Shown here: positions 5,528-6,835 of the stretch, one piece after another | Position numbering within the stretch: position 1 is the stretch's first letter | Layout of the letters: each line of letters starts with the position of its first letter | Assembly: GCA_013286985.1 (NCBI GenBank) | Contig: JABDEQ010000009.1 | Coordinates: forward strand, 42,822 to 49,656 | Direction of reading: 5' to 3' | Length of the DNA: 6,835 bases | Origin: Bacteroidota bacterium | GTDB taxonomy: Bacteria > Bacteroidota > Bacteroidia > Sphingobacteriales > Sphingobacteriaceae | Program-made: the position numbers and the translations under genes | The notes under the pieces: model-generated | The model's input: only the letters and a program-made list of their open reading frames with translations | What the model was told of the DNA's origin: nothing | Database searches by the model: none

Positions 5528-5983
5528 ATGAAAATTATGTGCTCAATTGTTATCGGATTGCTATTGCAGATAACAGCATATTCACAAAGCAAGACAATTC
5601 AAACTGATTCATTCCCAAAAGATTTGAAGAAATACTTAGAAAAGACTGTCAAATTTCCATCTATTGCATTAAAGGATTATACCCAGGGGACAATGGTTGT
5701 GAGTTTTGAAATAAAAAATGATCAGAAAATTGGCAAAATTTATTTTAGCAAGCATCTTACTAACGAATGTGATTCAATAGTCATAAAAGCTTTGCATAAT
5801 TTTCCTCAAAAGATTTCATTAGCACCTAACCAATATACAATAGGTTTACGATTTTTAATTCTTGACGATGGGAAATCTGATAGTGAAATTATTCCTATGG
5901 ATAAAAGCCGCTATAAGAACTTTTTGTTTGAATTGAATGTCACAGGTGAACTTCCTCGGGGGAAACCAAGTATCGTATATTGA
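5528..5983 (+). CDS. secreted TonB C-terminal-domain-like protein, 151 aa
   Basis: The protein has a type I signal peptide (residues 1-20, MKIMCSIVIGLLLQITAYSQ). Residues 35-112 resemble the TonB C-terminal fold: KYLEKTVKFPSIALKDYTQGTMVVSFEI matches the family pattern 'Y-L-x5-P-x-x-A-x5-G-x-V-x-V-x-F', followed by KIGKIYFSKHL, a cysteine-aspartate step (81-82) and a helix ending in FPQ, then a last strand around YTIGLRFLI. True TonB proteins have an inner-membrane anchor and a proline-rich spacer before this domain. Here both are missing, so energy transduction to an outer-membrane receptor is doubtful; a periplasmic partner or binding role is more likely. The 40-residue tail after the domain is unassigned. 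It starts 53 bp after the rpsJ terminator, so it is a separate unit. A second in-frame ATG at 5537 would shorten the signal peptide by three residues. Confidence 0.75.
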   Translation: MKIMCSIVIGLLLQITAYSQSKTIQTDSFPKDLKKYLEKTVKFPSIALKDYTQGTMVVSFEIKNDQKIGKIYFSKHLTNECDSIVIKALHNFPQKISLAPNQYTIGLRFLILDDGKSDSEIIPMDKSRYKNFLFELNVTGELPRGKPSIVY

Positions 5984-6009
5984 TTAATAACATTTTTCTT
6001 TGCCTTTGT

Positions 6010-6117
6010 TGGTGTTGTCACCGGCAAACCGTGATGCTTATACTCCATACAAGCTTTACGTTACCTGTTGATGACAACACCAGCAGGGGGCAGGCTTATA
6101 CTTCATACAAGCTTTTA
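6010..6117. repeat. dispersed palindromic repeat, copies B and C
   Basis: An 11-bp perfect inverted repeat, TGGTGTTGTCA (6010-6020) with TGACAACACCA (6072-6082), encloses 51 nt. The inner part GCTTATACTCCATACAAGC ... ACGTTACC (6036-6065) matches copy A at 1501-1530. A third partial unit, GCTTATACTTCATACAAGC, follows at 6094-6112. The other sequence of the 5984-6258 gap is AT-rich; I see no gene and no convincing promoter in it. Confidence 0.65.
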
Positions 6118-6258
6118 AGTATAAGTAGTTAATTTAATATAGTATTTATCGATGATACATTTCCCCTGGTCAATATGTATTAATTAAAATAACGATCTCC
6201 GAATATCTGCTGATTTTTCCTGATCTTTATCCCTAGCTTAACCCTGATTACGATACTA

Positions 6259-6835
6259 TTGAATTTTTTTAGAAAACTATTTGCAGAAGTAACAATCGTT
6301 CCTGAAATAATACAAGGTAGTTATTATCCATCTTTAGATGGGCTTAGGGGAATTGCAATCTTAATGGTTCTTTTTTGCCCATATCGGAATAAACTATTTC
6401 TTAAAACCTTTTCATATCTTAATTTACGGTGATATAGGTGTACACATTTTTTTTGTTCTTAGCGGATTCCTGATAACCACACTGTTGCTTAAAGAAAACT
6501 TTAAAACCGGAAGTGTTTCTTTAAAACGATTCTACATTAGAAGAGCGTTAAGAATATTACCCGTAGCCTACTTGTTTTTAATAGTGTTGATAGCTCTTAA
6601 CTTTTATTGCCATTTGGGTGTTTCTTTTTTAGATTTTGTTGCTTCGTTTTTGTTTTTTAAAAATCTGCCATTAAAAAATGAACCATTTACTGCACACTTT
6701 TGGTCGTTAGCCGTAGAGGAACAGTTCTACTTTATCTTTCCATTTTTGATAGTATCAAACCTTAACAGGTACATTATTATAACACTTTTGTTTTTGATTG
6801 TTGTGCCGGTTATTTCAATTTTGGGATTTTATCAT
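6259..6835 (+). pseudogene. membrane acyltransferase (acyltransferase-3 family), frameshifted and cut by the window edge
   Basis: Family members are multi-pass inner-membrane proteins that transfer acetyl or other acyl groups to sugars of O-antigen, capsule, peptidoglycan or antibiotics; the substrate here cannot be told. Two frames together give the typical start: YYPSLDGLRGIAILMVLF in frame one (6322-6375), then, after one extra base, AHIGINYFL, DIGVHIFFVLSGFLITTLLL, KRFYIRRALRILP and HFWSLAVEEQFYFIFP to 6835. These are the standard R...H, FFVLSGFLI, FYxRRxxRIxP and WSLxVExQFY motifs. The break lies in the run of six T at 6371-6376: with five, the reading would be LMVLFAHIG and frame would be kept. 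As written, frame one stops at a TGA near 6430. There is no ATG before the domain; TTG at 6259 (MNFFRKLF...) is the best start. About 192 residues of roughly 350 are visible. A sequencing error in the homopolymer is a real alternative to a broken gene. Confidence 0.8.

Overview
The window looks like chromosomal DNA of a Bacteroidota member, most likely Sphingobacteriaceae (Mucilaginibacter/Pedobacter-like). This rests on my recognition of the S12, S7, EF-G and S10 sequences, a consensus Bacteroidota promoter (TTG-N20-TACCTTTG) in front of rpsL, mostly weak Shine-Dalgarno sites, small secreted proteins ending their signal peptide in '-SQ', a TonB-C-like secreted protein, and AT-rich gaps packed with short dispersed repeats. 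No search was run, so the genus is inference.

Layout: two genes read leftwards at the left edge: the start of a DUF885-type lipoprotein (1-276) and an unrecognised secreted protein of 174 residues (337-861). A gap of about 1050 bp (862-1915) follows. It holds a 129-bp palindromic repeat pair, a 38-codon His/Tyr-rich mini-lipoprotein gene (1257-1373) with its own terminator, and three more repeat families. The core is the str-type operon rpsL-rpsG-fusA-rpsJ (1916-5418), with one clear promoter upstream and a strong intrinsic terminator (5441-5475) directly after rpsJ. Next comes a small secreted TonB-C-like protein (5528-5983), another palindromic repeat region (6010-6117), and a membrane acyltransferase (acyltransferase-3 family) that is frameshifted in a T6 run and runs off the right edge.

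The four operon genes make the 30S proteins S12, S7 and S10 and the translocase EF-G, so they supply the decoding centre, the 30S head and the translocation step. S12 has wild-type lysines at the classical streptomycin positions. rplC does not follow rpsJ, so the usual str/S10 ribosomal supercluster is interrupted here. The flanking genes look like unrelated single units.

I found no convincing new multi-gene system. The points most worth checking are: (1) fusA has no ATG in the expected place, and its probable TTG start touches one copy of a 16-nt direct repeat that also carries the only SD-like AGGA; (2) the 129-bp inverted repeat pair, whose two hairpins keep the same shape while stem bases change together; (3) the tiny His/Tyr-rich lipoprotein; (4) the same repeat families on both sides of, and inside, the ribosomal operon; (5) the single-base frameshift in the acyltransferase.
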